Assembly: GCF_000153185.1 (NCBI RefSeq)
Contig: NZ_CH724153.1
Span: 97,016 to 161,015 of the forward strand
Direction: 5' to 3'
DNA: 64,000 nt
Source of the DNA: Reinekea blandensis MED297
GTDB lineage: Bacteria; Pseudomonadota; Gammaproteobacteria; Pseudomonadales; Natronospirillaceae
Both the position numbers and the translations under genes were made by a program. Below, one piece after another: positions 25,223 through 35,158 of the stretch (its first letter is position 1; each line of letters opens with the position of its first letter). The notes under the pieces were generated by a model. It worked only from the letters and a program-made list of their open reading frames with translations, searched no databases and was not told the origin of the DNA.

Positions 25223-25489
25223 GTGGAAAACACTGAAAAAACTGAACGGGAGTTTCGTCGCCTGCTCTGGCACAGCCGTCGGGGTATGCTTGAGCTCGAT
25301 GTCATTTTGCTGCCTTTTACTGAAAAGCGCTACCGAGATCTTTCACCGGAAGATCAGCGTGATTATCACGCTCTGATTAACTGCGAAGATCAGGATTTGT
25401 TCAACTGGTTTATGGAGAAGGCGGTCTGCCCTGATCCGAGTATCCGACGCATGGTCAATCTGGTACTGGAGCATGCCCGTCAGGGTTGA
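25223..25489 (+). CDS. sdhE: Succinate dehydrogenase flavinylation factor
   Basis: Small protein (88 residues) that promotes covalent FAD attachment to SdhA. The RGxxE motif appears as RRGMLELD near residue 20, and the helical WMEKA-like C-terminal part matches the family. Initiation is at GTG 25223 with a weak ribosome site. The ygfX-like gene overlaps its 3' end by 17 bases. Confidence 0.93.
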   Translation: MENTEKTEREFRRLLWHSRRGMLELDVILLPFTEKRYRDLSPEDQRDYHALINCEDQDLFNWFMEKAVCPDPSIRRMVNLVLEHARQG

Positions 25490-25898
25490 GTGTACGATTC
25501 GACCTTCCCGGCTGCGGTTTGTCTATGCCTCTGTCCCGTTAATAGCGGGCGTTCTGCTTGGGCTGGTGTTGGCGCTGCCTGTCTGGACAGCGCTTCTGTG
25601 GCTCATCTTAGGTTACCTGCTCTGGGCGCATTCACGCAGCTACTTTGAGCCGGAGTACCTGCGGTTCTATGGTGAAGATCTTACCATCTGGCAAAACAAT
25701 GCCCCCATCGTCTTGCAGTGGCAGGGTCATGGCCGCCGATCCCATGCGTTCATTCAATGGCGCTTGCTCGACACGCAGGGCCAAACACTGACCTTACGTA
25801 TCTGGCGGGACTCTGTGTCAGATGCCAGTTGGCGGGCATTGAACATGGCATTCCGCGTGGCTCTGCCTTCAGCCCGCCAAGCCGGCAAAACCGACTGA
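25473..25898 (+). CDS. ygfX: YgfX-like membrane protein
   Basis: The 141-residue protein has a hydrophobic hairpin at about 18-52 (two membrane helices) and a cytoplasmic remainder. Position directly after sdhE, overlapping it, is the usual place of ygfX (cptA), proposed in E. coli to act with sdhE as a toxin-antitoxin-like pair that affects cytoskeletal proteins. Sequence similarity is weak in this family, so the name rests mainly on topology and context. Confidence 0.75.
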   Translation: MPVRVECTIRPSRLRFVYASVPLIAGVLLGLVLALPVWTALLWLILGYLLWAHSRSYFEPEYLRFYGEDLTIWQNNAPIVLQWQGHGRRSHAFIQWRLLDTQGQTLTLRIWRDSVSDASWRALNMAFRVALPSARQAGKTD

Positions 25899-25906
25899 GT
25901 CTGAAC

Positions 25907-27511
25907 TCAGTCGCGTTTGGGTAAGAGCACCGTGATTTCCGGGTGTTCGCGCAGTTCCGGGTAATTTCGGGTGAAATGCAGGCCGCGGCTTTCCTTTCTG
26001 GACAGGGCCGACTCAATGATCAGTTCAGCCACTACCACCAGATTGCGCAGCTCCAGCAGGTCCGCCGTAATACGGAAATTGGAATAATATTCGGTGATTT
26101 CCTGCTTCAGCAGGTGGATTCGGCGTTTTGCGCGCTGAAGCCGTTTGTCTGTGCGGACAATGCCGACATAGTCCCACATGAAACGGCGGATTTCGTCCCA
26201 GTTATGGCTGATGACGACTTTTTCATCGGAGTCAGAAACTTTCGAATCATCCCACAATGGCAGTTGCTGAGCATCGAACTGCTCAGGTTCCGTTTCGGCG
26301 ATGTGTTTGGCCGCAGCCTGCGCGTAGACAATGCACTCCAGAAGGGAGTTGGAGGCCAGACGGTTCGCCCCATGCAAGCCGGTATAGGTGCATTCGCCGG
26401 CCGCATAGAGTCCTTCTAGGTCTGTTTGCCCATGTTCGTTGATTCTGACCCCGCCGCAGGTGTAGTGCGCGGCCGGTACGATGGGTAATGGCTCCCGGGT
26501 CATGTCAAAACCGTATTCCAGACACCGCTTGTAGATGGTGGGGAAATGCGATTTGATAAAATCCGGCGACTTATGGGAGATGTCCAGATACAGATTATCG
26601 ACACCGAGTCGCTTCATCTCATGGTCAATAGCGCGGGCTACAATGTCCCGTGGTGCCAACTCACCGCGATCATCAAACTTGTGCGCGAAACGCTCTCCGT
26701 TCGGCAATTTTAACAGCCCTCCTTCACCGCGTACCGCTTCGCTGATCAGAAAGGATTTGGCTTTCGGATGAAACAGGCAGGTCGGGTGGAACTGGTTGAA
26801 CTCCATGTTGACAACCCGACAACCTGCGCGCCAGGCCATGGCAATACCGTCGCCGGTCGCTCCATCGGGGTTCGAGGTGTAAAGGTACACCTTACTGGCT
26901 CCGCCGCTGGTCAGAATGGTGCTGCGGGCACCGATGGTCACGGTCTGTTCCGTCTGAGAGTCCAGTACGTAAGCCCCGACGACCCGGTTGGTTTGTGAAC
27001 TATCGTGGCCAAGCTTTTCAGTCGTAATCAGGTCGATCGCGACATGGTTCTCAAGGATATGAATGTTTGGCGCCTGGCGAACCTTTTTAATCAACGTTTC
27101 AGAGATGGCCAAACCGGTCGCGTCTGCGGCATGGATGACCCGTCGCTGGCTGTGGCCACCTTCCCGGGTCAGGTGGTACTTAACTTCAGAGCCGTCAACG
27201 CGGGTAAATGGAACCCCTTGTTCGATCATCCAGTGGATGGCGCTGGTGGAGCGCTCGATGGTGTAGCGGACGGCGGCTGGATCGCACAGCCCGGCACCGG
27301 CTTTCAGGGTATCGGCAACATGCTGCTCAACCGAATCGACTTCATCCAGCACGCCAGCCACGCCACCCTGAGCCCAGGCGGTCGACCCGGTGCCTAAACG
27401 GCCCTTGCACATCACCAGTACATTGGTCGTCGCCGGCAAGCTTAATGCCGCGGTAAGGCCGGCAGCGCCCGAGCCGATGATCAGAACGTCGGTAGATAAG
27501 CGGATGGACAT
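25907..27511 (-). CDS. nadB: L-aspartate oxidase
   Basis: Flavoenzyme oxidising aspartate to iminoaspartate for NAD synthesis. The 534-residue product has the FAD motif VLIIGSGAAGLTAAL, TGSTAWAQGGVAGV near residue 45, HTCGGV-like AAHYTCGGVRI and GLHGANRLASNSLLE, all typical of NadB and distinct from succinate dehydrogenase. It is divergent from rpoE, the same order as in Pseudomonas. Confidence 0.96.
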   Translation of the reverse strand: MSIRLSTDVLIIGSGAAGLTAALSLPATTNVLVMCKGRLGTGSTAWAQGGVAGVLDEVDSVEQHVADTLKAGAGLCDPAAVRYTIERSTSAIHWMIEQGVPFTRVDGSEVKYHLTREGGHSQRRVIHAADATGLAISETLIKKVRQAPNIHILENHVAIDLITTEKLGHDSSQTNRVVGAYVLDSQTEQTVTIGARSTILTSGGASKVYLYTSNPDGATGDGIAMAWRAGCRVVNMEFNQFHPTCLFHPKAKSFLISEAVRGEGGLLKLPNGERFAHKFDDRGELAPRDIVARAIDHEMKRLGVDNLYLDISHKSPDFIKSHFPTIYKRCLEYGFDMTREPLPIVPAAHYTCGGVRINEHGQTDLEGLYAAGECTYTGLHGANRLASNSLLECIVYAQAAAKHIAETEPEQFDAQQLPLWDDSKVSDSDEKVVISHNWDEIRRFMWDYVGIVRTDKRLQRAKRRIHLLKQEITEYYSNFRITADLLELRNLVVVAELIIESALSRKESRGLHFTRNYPELREHPEITVLLPKRD

Positions 27512-27879
27512 AAAGGGTTCCTGTGTCGGGGCGCGCGGTGTCGCCAGGAGTTCAGTTAACTGGTGTCAGGCCGGATCTCAGTGCAAAAAGCCGTCTATCT
27601 GAGTTGCTTTCAGATCGTCCGAAATTGGATCCTTCTGGGACTCAGTTGCCTGTGTTGCCACTCTGATCGGGCTGGTTATCAGGGTTGAACGACGGATTTT
27701 ACTGCGTTTCGTCGTATAAAAAAGCCAAATCTCACCGGGGTGAGTGGCAGTTTGATAACCGCATGCCATTATAGCCAGTGTCGGGCGCAATTTTCCTGTA
27801 TCTGGATCAATCGCGGGGAACTTTCGTGGCCAGGCGCGGTCTGAACCTATTATCTGGCCCAATAAACAAGGAACTTCGG
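27512..27879. other. nadB-rpoE divergent region
   Basis: A 368-base gap with no convincing gene. It holds the sigma-E promoter described separately, and an inverted repeat ACGACG / CGTCGT around 27690-27715. A minus-strand 94-codon frame crosses it, but that frame covers the rpoE promoter and has no visible ribosome site. Confidence 0.5.
27817..27844 (+). promoter_or_regulatory. Sigma-E (RpoE/AlgU) autoregulatory promoter
   Basis: GGAACTT at 27817-27823 and TCTGA at 27840-27844 are separated by 16 bases, matching the extracytoplasmic sigma-E consensus. The predicted start near 27850 lies 30 bases before the rpoE ATG. Confidence 0.8.
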
Positions 27880-28491
27880 ATGACAGAATCCGTCGATGTG
27901 GATCAACTCCTGGTACAGAAAGCCCAAAAAGGCGACTCTCGGGCGTTTGATTTACTGGTACTCAAATATCAACACAAGGTGGCGTCTGTGGTCTCCCGCC
28001 TGGTGAATGAACCCGATACCATTGAAGATATTGTTCAGGAAGCATTTGTAAAAGCTTACCGCGCATTGCCTGGGTTTCGTGGCGACAGTGCTTTTTTTAC
28101 ATGGCTGTATCGGATTGCAACCAACACGGCTAAAAACCATCTGGAAACCCTGAGCCGGCGACCGAGTTATCGTGGCCAGGACATTGATGAGGTGACCCTG
28201 GTCGACTCACCGGCGAGTTTGCGGGAGTTTGATACGCCGGATGGGCTGCTGGCTCGGGGGCAGTTGGAGCAGCGGTTACAATCGACGCTCAGTGAGCTGC
28301 CAGAAGACCTCCGGGTTGCCTTGACGCTACGTGAGTTTGAGGGCATGAGTTATCAGGAAATCTCAACGATTATGGAAACGCCGATCGGAACCGTGCGTTC
28401 ACGGATCTTCCGGGCTCGTGAAATCATTGAACGAGAATTACATTCGGTTATGTCTGGCTTGGGCCGACATGACAGGGCACAAGAAGTCTGA
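27880..28491 (+). CDS. rpoE: Envelope-stress sigma factor RpoE/AlgU
   Basis: Group IV sigma factor, 203 residues. Region 2 (AFDLLVLKYQHKVASVVSRL, split at about 24-45, DIVQEAFVKAYRALPGF) and region 4 (LPEDLRVALTLREFEGMSYQEI, then GTVRSRIFRARE) are plain. The ATG at 27880 after AAGGAAC fits the family length; the frame extends further upstream over the promoter. It heads the rseABC-mucD cluster. Confidence 0.96.
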   Translation: MTESVDVDQLLVQKAQKGDSRAFDLLVLKYQHKVASVVSRLVNEPDTIEDIVQEAFVKAYRALPGFRGDSAFFTWLYRIATNTAKNHLETLSRRPSYRGQDIDEVTLVDSPASLREFDTPDGLLARGQLEQRLQSTLSELPEDLRVALTLREFEGMSYQEISTIMETPIGTVRSRIFRAREIIERELHSVMSGLGRHDRAQEV

Positions 28492-28503
28492 GGGTGTCAG
28501 AGT

Positions 28504-29004
28504 ATGAGTAAAGCAAACGAATCATTTTCCGCGTTTCTGGACGGCGAAGCCTCCGAACTTGATATTCAGCGTCTGTTGAAGGCGATGGATGAGGACCCGC
28601 AGTCGATTCAGCAGTGGCACGATCTTTCGAAAGTTAAAGCCAGTTTGCAGGGTGACACTGTGGTGGATACGGCGTTGAATCGGCAGCCCGGCAAGGTTGA
28701 AACCACGCCCGCTGAAGCGAGATCGCCCTTTTGGTTGCGACTGGTACAGGGTGGCATTGCGGCCACGGTGGCAGCAGCCACGGTAGCGGTGATTGGATTG
28801 AACCAAACGCAGTCAGTGTCGCCAGAAGTCGCCACGGTGGGTGTTGACGATGACGTGCCGCTCACCGTGGAGCAGGTTCAACAGCAGGTTGCGGCTCAGC
28901 AACGCTTAACTGAGTATCTGAAAAATCATGCCGAACAGGCGTCATTCACCTCCGGTCATGTGGTGGTTCCTGCGGAACCCAACTGGATTGAGGAGGAGCA
29001 GTAA
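28504..29004 (+). CDS. rseA: Anti-sigma-E factor RseA/MucA
   Basis: The 166-residue protein has a cytoplasmic sigma-binding region that starts with SFSAFLDGEASELDIQRLLKA, a membrane helix at about 79-98 (LVQGGIAATVAAATVAVIGL) and a periplasmic tail that is cut by site-1 proteases. It follows rpoE after 12 bases, and its stop shares a base with the rseB ATG. Confidence 0.93.
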   Translation: MSKANESFSAFLDGEASELDIQRLLKAMDEDPQSIQQWHDLSKVKASLQGDTVVDTALNRQPGKVETTPAEARSPFWLRLVQGGIAATVAAATVAVIGLNQTQSVSPEVATVGVDDDVPLTVEQVQQQVAAQQRLTEYLKNHAEQASFTSGHVVVPAEPNWIEEEQ

Positions 29005-29957
29005 TGCGCAGACTGCTTTTGCTGATTGGGCTTTGTCTCAGTATTTCGGCAGGCCAGGCAATGGAGTGGCAGATGCTGGAGGACATGCGCCAAGCGGTTC
29101 AGCAGCAAAGTTATCGAGGTGAGTACCTGCACCGTCGGGGCGATCACTCCAGTGTGTACAGTGTGGTCCACCGCTTTGAAGACGGAGTTAGTCAGGAGTT
29201 ACTGCGACAGCTCGATGGTGACATGATCGAAGTGCTTCGTCAGGGCGATGAACGCATCTGCTATCTGCCGCCAGATGCGCGTGGGGCTTTGAACAATGCG
29301 TTGCCAGCGGCTCCTTTTTCTCAGGTTGAGGTGCTGAATCTGCAGACCATTGCCGATCATTATCAGGCTTCATCGGTGGGCAGCGAACGGGTGGCCGGAT
29401 ATCAGGCGTCGATCATCGAGCTGAAAGGCGATGATTGGCGCTACCGTCAGCGCTTGTGGCTGGAGAAACAAACTGGCTTGTTGTTGCAATCGGAACTGAT
29501 TGGTCCCGAGGGTGTTGTGTTGGAACAGTTTCGCTTTACCCGTTTGGAGTTGGGCGTTGAAGTACTTGATCGAGAACTGGTGCCGACGCTGCGCGGAGAG
29601 TCGGATGTGATCCGACAGCGGGTACAAAGAGTGATACCTGACTCGCTACCGGATGATGGCTTTTCCAGTCAGGTCGATTGGCTGCCAGCCGGCTTTGAAC
29701 GAACCTTTTCTCAGCGCACTGTTGGGAACAGCGGTTGGTTAGAACAGCGAACCTACAGCGACGGATTAGCGACGGTTTCCATCTTTGTGGAGCAAGGTGA
29801 GTCCGACGATGCATCGTCTGGCTTGGCAAAAATGGGTGCGACCACGGCTTGGATGACATTCCGGCAAGGTGTCAGCATTACGGTCGTGGGTGAAGTACCC
29901 AACCAAACCGTCAAGGCTATCGCCAAAGAGATTTCACTGGCATCATCTGCGCTCTGA
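29004..29957 (+). CDS. rseB: Periplasmic sigma-E regulator RseB/MucB
   Basis: Binds the periplasmic part of RseA and shields it from proteolysis; senses lipopolysaccharide or lipoprotein imbalance. The 317-residue precursor begins with a signal peptide (LLLLIGLCLSISAGQA) and shows the MucB start YRGEYLHRRGDHSSVYSVVH and the C-terminal domain with GLATVSIFVEQ. The ATG is preceded by AGGAGGA and overlaps the rseA stop by one base. Confidence 0.94.
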   Translation: MRRLLLLIGLCLSISAGQAMEWQMLEDMRQAVQQQSYRGEYLHRRGDHSSVYSVVHRFEDGVSQELLRQLDGDMIEVLRQGDERICYLPPDARGALNNALPAAPFSQVEVLNLQTIADHYQASSVGSERVAGYQASIIELKGDDWRYRQRLWLEKQTGLLLQSELIGPEGVVLEQFRFTRLELGVEVLDRELVPTLRGESDVIRQRVQRVIPDSLPDDGFSSQVDWLPAGFERTFSQRTVGNSGWLEQRTYSDGLATVSIFVEQGESDDASSGLAKMGATTAWMTFRQGVSITVVGEVPNQTVKAIAKEISLASSAL

Positions 29958-29979
29958 ACATCAAAGCAGTCCAACCGAT

Positions 29980-30468
29980 ATGAACACGCATCTCATTCAG
30001 GAAACCGGTCAGGTGGTTCGAGTCGACGGCGATGAGGTCATTGTTGCCGTCGTTCGTACTTCGGCCTGCCAATCTTGCAAAGCTCGTCAGGGGTGTGGTC
30101 AGGCTGTTCTGGCTGAATGGGGCTCCGCGGAGCACCAGCAAAGTAAAAACCATTTTCGTATTCCCTTGGACCGGTCGTTGAAACCCGGAGACCTCGTCGA
30201 GCTCGGAATGCCGGAAGACACCGTTTCCAGAGTGGCAATGCTGGTGTATTTGTTGCCATTAGTCGTGGCTTTTGTTGTCTTGTTGATCAGTTCGGCAATG
30301 GGATTGAGTGAGCTTTGGCAGCTGGTTGGTTTGGTGTTGGGCTTCGGCGTCGGGGTAGCGATAGCAAGGCGCGCAAGTCAGCAAAAGGTCAGTGCTTTGA
30401 CGCCGCAAATACTGCGTTCGTATTCATCAGGTCAAGCCTCTGAAACCATTGCGTCAAGCCGCCTCTGA
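29980..30468 (+). CDS. rseC: RseC/MucC membrane protein
   Basis: Inner-membrane protein of the sigma-E locus, also tied to redox control. At 162 residues it has the cysteine cluster TSACQSCKARQGCGQ near residue 30 and two membrane helices at about 88-130. The ATG at 29980 fits the family; the longer frame would overlap rseB. It probably modulates the sigma-E response. Confidence 0.92.
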   Translation: MNTHLIQETGQVVRVDGDEVIVAVVRTSACQSCKARQGCGQAVLAEWGSAEHQQSKNHFRIPLDRSLKPGDLVELGMPEDTVSRVAMLVYLLPLVVAFVVLLISSAMGLSELWQLVGLVLGFGVGVAIARRASQQKVSALTPQILRSYSSGQASETIASSRL

Positions 30469-30564
30469 TCGGTGTAAAACCGATGTAAACCGGGTGTGAA
30501 GCGCCCGGTCGCACCTTACTCTACAGACAGACGAATTTCTTGTCGTATGTATGGAGTGAGAAAC

Positions 30565-31941
30565 ATGAGGCAATACACCCATTTCTTTTCTGCGATGTTG
30601 TTGGTTTTACTGACCAGCGCCGTTGCACACGCCGCGCAAGTGAACCTGCCTGATTTTACCGAGCTGGTTGAGGAGCAGGCCCCCTCGGTCGTGAAGATCA
30701 GTACGGTGTCAGAACCGGTGAATACCTCAGGTCGCAACTCAGAAGAGGTGCCTGAGATTTTCCGGTATTTCTTCGGTGATCAGCTACCTGAGGACTTTCA
30801 ATATAACAATCCGCGTCCGCGTGAAGGCCTGGGATCGGGGTTCATTATCTCCGAGGATGGTTACATCCTGACGAATAACCACGTTGTCGATGGCGCAAGC
30901 GAAGTGCGGGTCCGTATGACAAATGGTGATGAGTACGATGCCGAAGTCATCGGTACCGATCCGGCAACCGACGTCGCACTGATTAAAATCGAAGCCAGCG
31001 GGTTGCCTTATGTGGAGTTCGGCGACAGTGATGCGGTTAAGGTCGGAGAATGGGTACTGGCCATCGGCTCACCGTTCAATTTTGAATACAGTGTGACCAA
31101 AGGCATTGTCAGTGCTAAGGGCCGTGCGCTAGGCGGTACTGATCGGTATGTGCCGTTTCTGCAGACAGATGTGCCAATTAACCCGGGTAACTCTGGTGGG
31201 CCTTTGTTCAACATGAGCGGTGAGGTCGTCGGTATTAACTCACAGATCTATACCCGTTCCGGTGGTTTCATGGGCGTCTCTTTTGCGATTCCGATCAACC
31301 TGGCTCTGAACGTGGTGGATCAGCTTAAGGAAACCGGAACCGTCCAGCGTGGTTGGCTGGGTGTTGAAATGTACCCTCCATTCAACGATGACATTGAGCT
31401 TGCCCGCTCATTAGGGCTCGAACGGGCCGAAGGCGCGTTAATTGCCCGGGTATTTGAAGGCAGTCCAGCTGAAGAAGCAGGGATTCAGGCTGATGACGTC
31501 CTGGTTGAGTTTAATGGCAAGAAGGTTCGTCGTTACACCGATTTGCCACCTTTGGTGGGCTTGGTGACACCGGGTGACGAGGTCGATGTCTCGGTGATTC
31601 GCAATGGCGAAACAGTGGATCTCGACGTGACGATTGGCGTGTTAGACGAGCGTTCGGTGGCTTCTTCTGAGCCGGCAACCCCAACGTCGGACAACCCACT
31701 GAACATCATTGTCACCGATGCCGGAGATCGTAACGGTGTTCAGGTTGAACAGGTCTTGGACGGACCAGCTCAGCAAGCGGGTATGCGTGAAGGCGATGTG
31801 ATTACCATGATGCGCAATGAGTTTGTCCGGGATAAGGGCGACTTTGACCGAATCGTGTCTGAACTGCCTGAAAATGGCGCCGTCGCTGTCCGGATTCTAC
31901 GCGGTTCAAGTATCGTTTATTTAGCCATTCCAATTCGCTAA
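30565..31941 (+). CDS. mucD: Periplasmic serine protease MucD (DegP family)
   Basis: Degrades misfolded envelope proteins and restrains the sigma-E response. The 458-residue precursor has a signal peptide ending in VAHAAQ, a trypsin-like domain with His106 (TNNHVVDG), Asp136 (ATDVALIK) and Ser210 (GNSGGPL), and two PDZ domains (from about 265 and 370). Start at ATG 30565 after GGAGTGAG. The 96-base gap before it contains ACCGGG / CCCGGT, a possible attenuator. Confidence 0.95.
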   Translation: MRQYTHFFSAMLLVLLTSAVAHAAQVNLPDFTELVEEQAPSVVKISTVSEPVNTSGRNSEEVPEIFRYFFGDQLPEDFQYNNPRPREGLGSGFIISEDGYILTNNHVVDGASEVRVRMTNGDEYDAEVIGTDPATDVALIKIEASGLPYVEFGDSDAVKVGEWVLAIGSPFNFEYSVTKGIVSAKGRALGGTDRYVPFLQTDVPINPGNSGGPLFNMSGEVVGINSQIYTRSGGFMGVSFAIPINLALNVVDQLKETGTVQRGWLGVEMYPPFNDDIELARSLGLERAEGALIARVFEGSPAEEAGIQADDVLVEFNGKKVRRYTDLPPLVGLVTPGDEVDVSVIRNGETVDLDVTIGVLDERSVASSEPATPTSDNPLNIIVTDAGDRNGVQVEQVLDGPAQQAGMREGDVITMMRNEFVRDKGDFDRIVSELPENGAVAVRILRGSSIVYLAIPIR

Positions 31942-31950
31942 AACGAAAAC

Positions 31951-31976
31951 GGCCATCAGGGTACGCCCTGGTGGCC
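31951..31976 (+). terminator. Terminator-like hairpin after mucD
   Basis: GGCCATCAGGG / CCCTGGTGGCC (one G-T pair) with loop TACG, followed by GATCCTTTCTC. The weak T-tract suggests incomplete termination ahead of lepA. Confidence 0.6.
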
Positions 31977-32085
31977 GATCCTTTCTCGGGGTGCTGCGCT
32001 CGCGGAATCACCCGGTTTATGGATAGAGTTCGACCGGTAAATGGTTTAAACTCCCGGCCCCATTTTGATCAAGTGAAATCTTTAC

Positions 32086-33888
32086 GTGAGCAGCGATTTA
32101 TCTCATATCCGCAACTTTTCCATCATCGCCCATATTGACCATGGGAAATCCACGCTGGCTGATCGTTTTATTCAGTTCTGCGGTGGCCTGACCGATCGTG
32201 AAATGGCCGAGCAGGTACTGGATTCGATGGACCTTGAGCGTGAGCGTGGGATTACCATCAAGGCTCAGAGTGTCACACTGGATTATCAGGCCAAAGACGG
32301 TAAAACCTATCAGCTGAACTTCATTGATACACCAGGGCATGTGGACTTCTCCTACGAAGTATCCCGCTCTCTGTCAGCTTGTGAAGGCGCGTTGCTGGTG
32401 GTCGATGCGGCACAAGGTGTGGAAGCCCAATCGGTCGCTAACTGTTATACCGCCATCGAGCAGGGTCTGGAAGTGGTCCCGATCCTGAACAAAATGGACC
32501 TGCCTCAAGCCGAACCGGAGCGCGTGGCCGAAGAAATCGAAGAGATTATCGGTATCGAGGCTCAGGATGCTGTCCGGGCTTCCGCAAAAAGCGGAATCGG
32601 CATTGAAGAAACCTTAGAGCGCCTGGTTAAGATGGTTCCGCCGCCAGAGGGTGACCTGGATGGTGACTTGCAGGCCCTGATCATTGACTCTTGGTTTGAC
32701 AACTATTTAGGCATCGTGTCTTTGGTTCGGGTGAAAAACGGTGTTCTGCGTAAGGGTGAAAAAATTCTCGTTAAAAGTACCGGGCGAAACCACATCGTTG
32801 ATCGTCTGGGTATTTTTACACCGAAGATGACCGATACCAAAGAACTGAAAGCGGGTGAAGTGGGTTTCATCTGCGCGTCGATTAAAGACATTACCGGGGC
32901 GCCGGTTGGTGATACCATCACCAGCGCTAAAACACCGGACGTCGCCCAGCTTCCGGGGTTTCAAAAGGTGAAGCCTCAGGTTTATGCAGGCCTGTTTCCG
33001 GTTAGCTCCGACGATTACGAAGCCTTTCGCGAAGCGCTCGAAAAGCTGTCTCTGAATGATGCCTCGTTGTTTTACGAGCCGGAAACCTCGGATGCACTTG
33101 GGTTCGGCTTCCGTTGTGGTTTCCTGGGTATGCTGCACATGGAAATCATTCAGGAGCGGCTCGAGCGTGAGTACGACCTTGATCTGATTACCACGGCGCC
33201 GACGGTGGTCTACGAAATTCTCAAAACCGATGGTGAAGTTATTCACGTCGACAACCCATCAAAGCTGCCGGCCGTTAATAATATTGAAGAGTTCCGTGAA
33301 CCGATCGTTCAGGCCAATATTCTGGTACCTCAGGAATATGTCGGTAACGTGATTACACTCTGTATCGAGAAACGCGGCATCCAAAAAGACATGCAATACG
33401 TCGGCGGTCAGGTATCACTGACCTACGATTTACCGATGGCCGAAGTGGTCCTGGATTTCTTTGATCGCCTGAAATCGGTCAGCCGTGGTTTTGCGTCTCT
33501 GGACTTTTCATTTGACCGATTCGAAGCGGCGCGTTTGACTCGCCTGGATGTGTTGGTAAACGGAGATCGGGTCGACGCTCTGGCCATTATCATGCACACC
33601 GACTCCGTTCAGCGACGGGGCCGCAGTTTGTGTGAAAAGATGAAAGAGTTGATTCCCCGCCAGATGTTCGATGTCGCTATTCAGGCGGCTGTCGGTAACA
33701 ACGTGGTTGCGCGTACCACTGTAAAGGCCTTGCGCAAGAATGTGACGGCTAAGTGTTATGGTGGTGACGTCTCACGTAAGAAAAAGCTGCTGCAAAAGCA
33801 AAAAGAGGGTAAGAAGCGAATGAAACAGGTTGGTTCGGTTTCAATTCCTCAGGATGCATTCCTTGCAGTACTGAAAGTCGATTCCTGA
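32086..33888 (+). CDS. lepA: Elongation factor 4 (LepA)
   Basis: Ribosome-binding GTPase, 600 residues. G motifs [17 protein letters not shown] and NKMDLP are present, as are the LepA-specific C-terminal part ([19 protein letters not shown], about 555-575) and the usual length. Starts at GTG 32086. It heads the lepA-lepB-rnc-era-recO-acpS block. Confidence 0.97.
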   Translation: MSSDLSHIRNFSIIAHIDHGKSTLADRFIQFCGGLTDREMAEQVLDSMDLERERGITIKAQSVTLDYQAKDGKTYQLNFIDTPGHVDFSYEVSRSLSACEGALLVVDAAQGVEAQSVANCYTAIEQGLEVVPILNKMDLPQAEPERVAEEIEEIIGIEAQDAVRASAKSGIGIEETLERLVKMVPPPEGDLDGDLQALIIDSWFDNYLGIVSLVRVKNGVLRKGEKILVKSTGRNHIVDRLGIFTPKMTDTKELKAGEVGFICASIKDITGAPVGDTITSAKTPDVAQLPGFQKVKPQVYAGLFPVSSDDYEAFREALEKLSLNDASLFYEPETSDALGFGFRCGFLGMLHMEIIQERLEREYDLDLITTAPTVVYEILKTDGEVIHVDNPSKLPAVNNIEEFREPIVQANILVPQEYVGNVITLCIEKRGIQKDMQYVGGQVSLTYDLPMAEVVLDFFDRLKSVSRGFASLDFSFDRFEAARLTRLDVLVNGDRVDALAIIMHTDSVQRRGRSLCEKMKELIPRQMFDVAIQAAVGNNVVARTTVKALRKNVTAKCYGGDVSRKKKLLQKQKEGKKRMKQVGSVSIPQDAFLAVLKVDS

Positions 33889-34036
33889 TAACCCCGTCAG
33901 GGAAATCGAACGTATCATGTGTAAATAATAGGCCGCAAAAGCGGATCCGGTGACCATCGGCACTGCGATGGTGCCAATGGCTCTGAAACGATGACCGTTG
34001 TTCAGAGCTCAGAGATGGTATTGATAGGGAGAAAGA
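33889..34036 (+). promoter_or_regulatory. Structured lepA-lepB spacer
   Basis: 148 bases with three inverted repeats: CCGC-AAAA-GCGG (33933-33944), ACCATCG / CGATGGT (33953-33972) and TCTGAA / TTCAGA (33982-34006), then AGGGAGAAAG before the lepB ATG. They may terminate, attenuate or protect the lepB message; no T-tract is present. Confidence 0.4.
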
Positions 34037-35140
34037 ATGAATCTGTATGTGTTGTCAGCCCTCGTGCTGGTTTTGGGGGCGGTGTTAGCGGTACTGGTGT
34101 TCCGCAGTTATCGTCAGCGGTTGAGTACCATCGACAGCGCAACGGAACTGAGCGTGCCGCTGCTGAAGTCAGTGTTTCATTCTACACCCATTGAGCGCGG
34201 GCTGAGTTACGGCCTGATTGCGGCCATTGCCTACCTGATCTGGCAAACCATTCAACAGGGGTTTGATTTTGCTCTGTTAATGATGGGGGCAACGCTGTTC
34301 ACCGGTGTTATCTGGGCTTTAGACCGCAAACTGACGCGGCCTTCACGACAGGAAATACTGGCTCGCGCGGAAGACAAAATTGAAGACCTCGATGCCCAGA
34401 CGGATAAATCGACGTTAGAACCGGGGTTAATTGAGAACAGTCGCGCTTTCTTCCCCATCCTGGTATTTGTGTTTCTGTTGCGCAGTTTTCTGATCGAACC
34501 CTTTCAGATTCCATCCGGATCAATGAAGCCGACGCTGGAAATCCGTGATTTCATTTTGGTCAATCGATTCGTTTACGGTATCCGGATGCCGATTACCAAT
34601 CAGGTCATGATTCCGGTATCAACACCAGAGGCCGGCGATGTGATTGTCTTTAAGCCGCCCCATGAACCTGAAAAGAACTTTATTAAACGCGTCGTCGGCG
34701 TGCCGGGTGATCGTATCCAATATGACTATGCCCGGAAAATATTACGGATAAACGGCGAAATCGTCGATAAAGAACTGCTCGGTCAGACCTCGGATGATGC
34801 CGGCAACTATAACCTGTACGAAGAGGATCTTGGTGGTCGTGAACACCTGATTTACAACAATCGTCGTCAGACCAGCCGACGTCCGGATGAGTGGATTCCA
34901 TTAAACGGTGTCGTTGTCCCCGAAGGCAAATACTTCGTCATGGGAGACAACAGGGACAACAGTCAGGATGCCCGCTATTGGGAAGGCGCTCGTCGTTTGC
35001 AGACCGGTGATTTTGCCAACCAGGATACCAATGCCTGGGGTTTTGTTGACGAAGATGCCATTCTGGGCGAAGCTTTTGTGATCTGGATGCACTGGGAAGG
35101 GTTCTATCCAAGCTTCTCGCGCGCTGGCAAGATTCAGTAA
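34037..35140 (+). CDS. lepB: Signal peptidase I
   Basis: Membrane protease removing signal peptides at the periplasmic face. The 367-residue protein has three or more N-terminal hydrophobic segments (about 3-22, 56-95, 138-152), then the catalytic Ser162 (PSGSMKP) and Lys217 (FIKRVVGVPGD), with the 55-residue spacing seen in E. coli. It is longer than the usual Pseudomonas LepB because of the extended N-terminal region. Confidence 0.95.
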   Translation: MNLYVLSALVLVLGAVLAVLVFRSYRQRLSTIDSATELSVPLLKSVFHSTPIERGLSYGLIAAIAYLIWQTIQQGFDFALLMMGATLFTGVIWALDRKLTRPSRQEILARAEDKIEDLDAQTDKSTLEPGLIENSRAFFPILVFVFLLRSFLIEPFQIPSGSMKPTLEIRDFILVNRFVYGIRMPITNQVMIPVSTPEAGDVIVFKPPHEPEKNFIKRVVGVPGDRIQYDYARKILRINGEIVDKELLGQTSDDAGNYNLYEEDLGGREHLIYNNRRQTSRRPDEWIPLNGVVVPEGKYFVMGDNRDNSQDARYWEGARRLQTGDFANQDTNAWGFVDEDAILGEAFVIWMHWEGFYPSFSRAGKIQ

Positions 35141-35158
35141 TTAGAAAAGAGAGATGGC

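Noticed and set aside
27578-27862. 94-codon minus-strand frame in the nadB-rpoE gap
   Set aside because: Overlaps the sigma-E promoter, lacks a ribosome site and has no recognisable domain.
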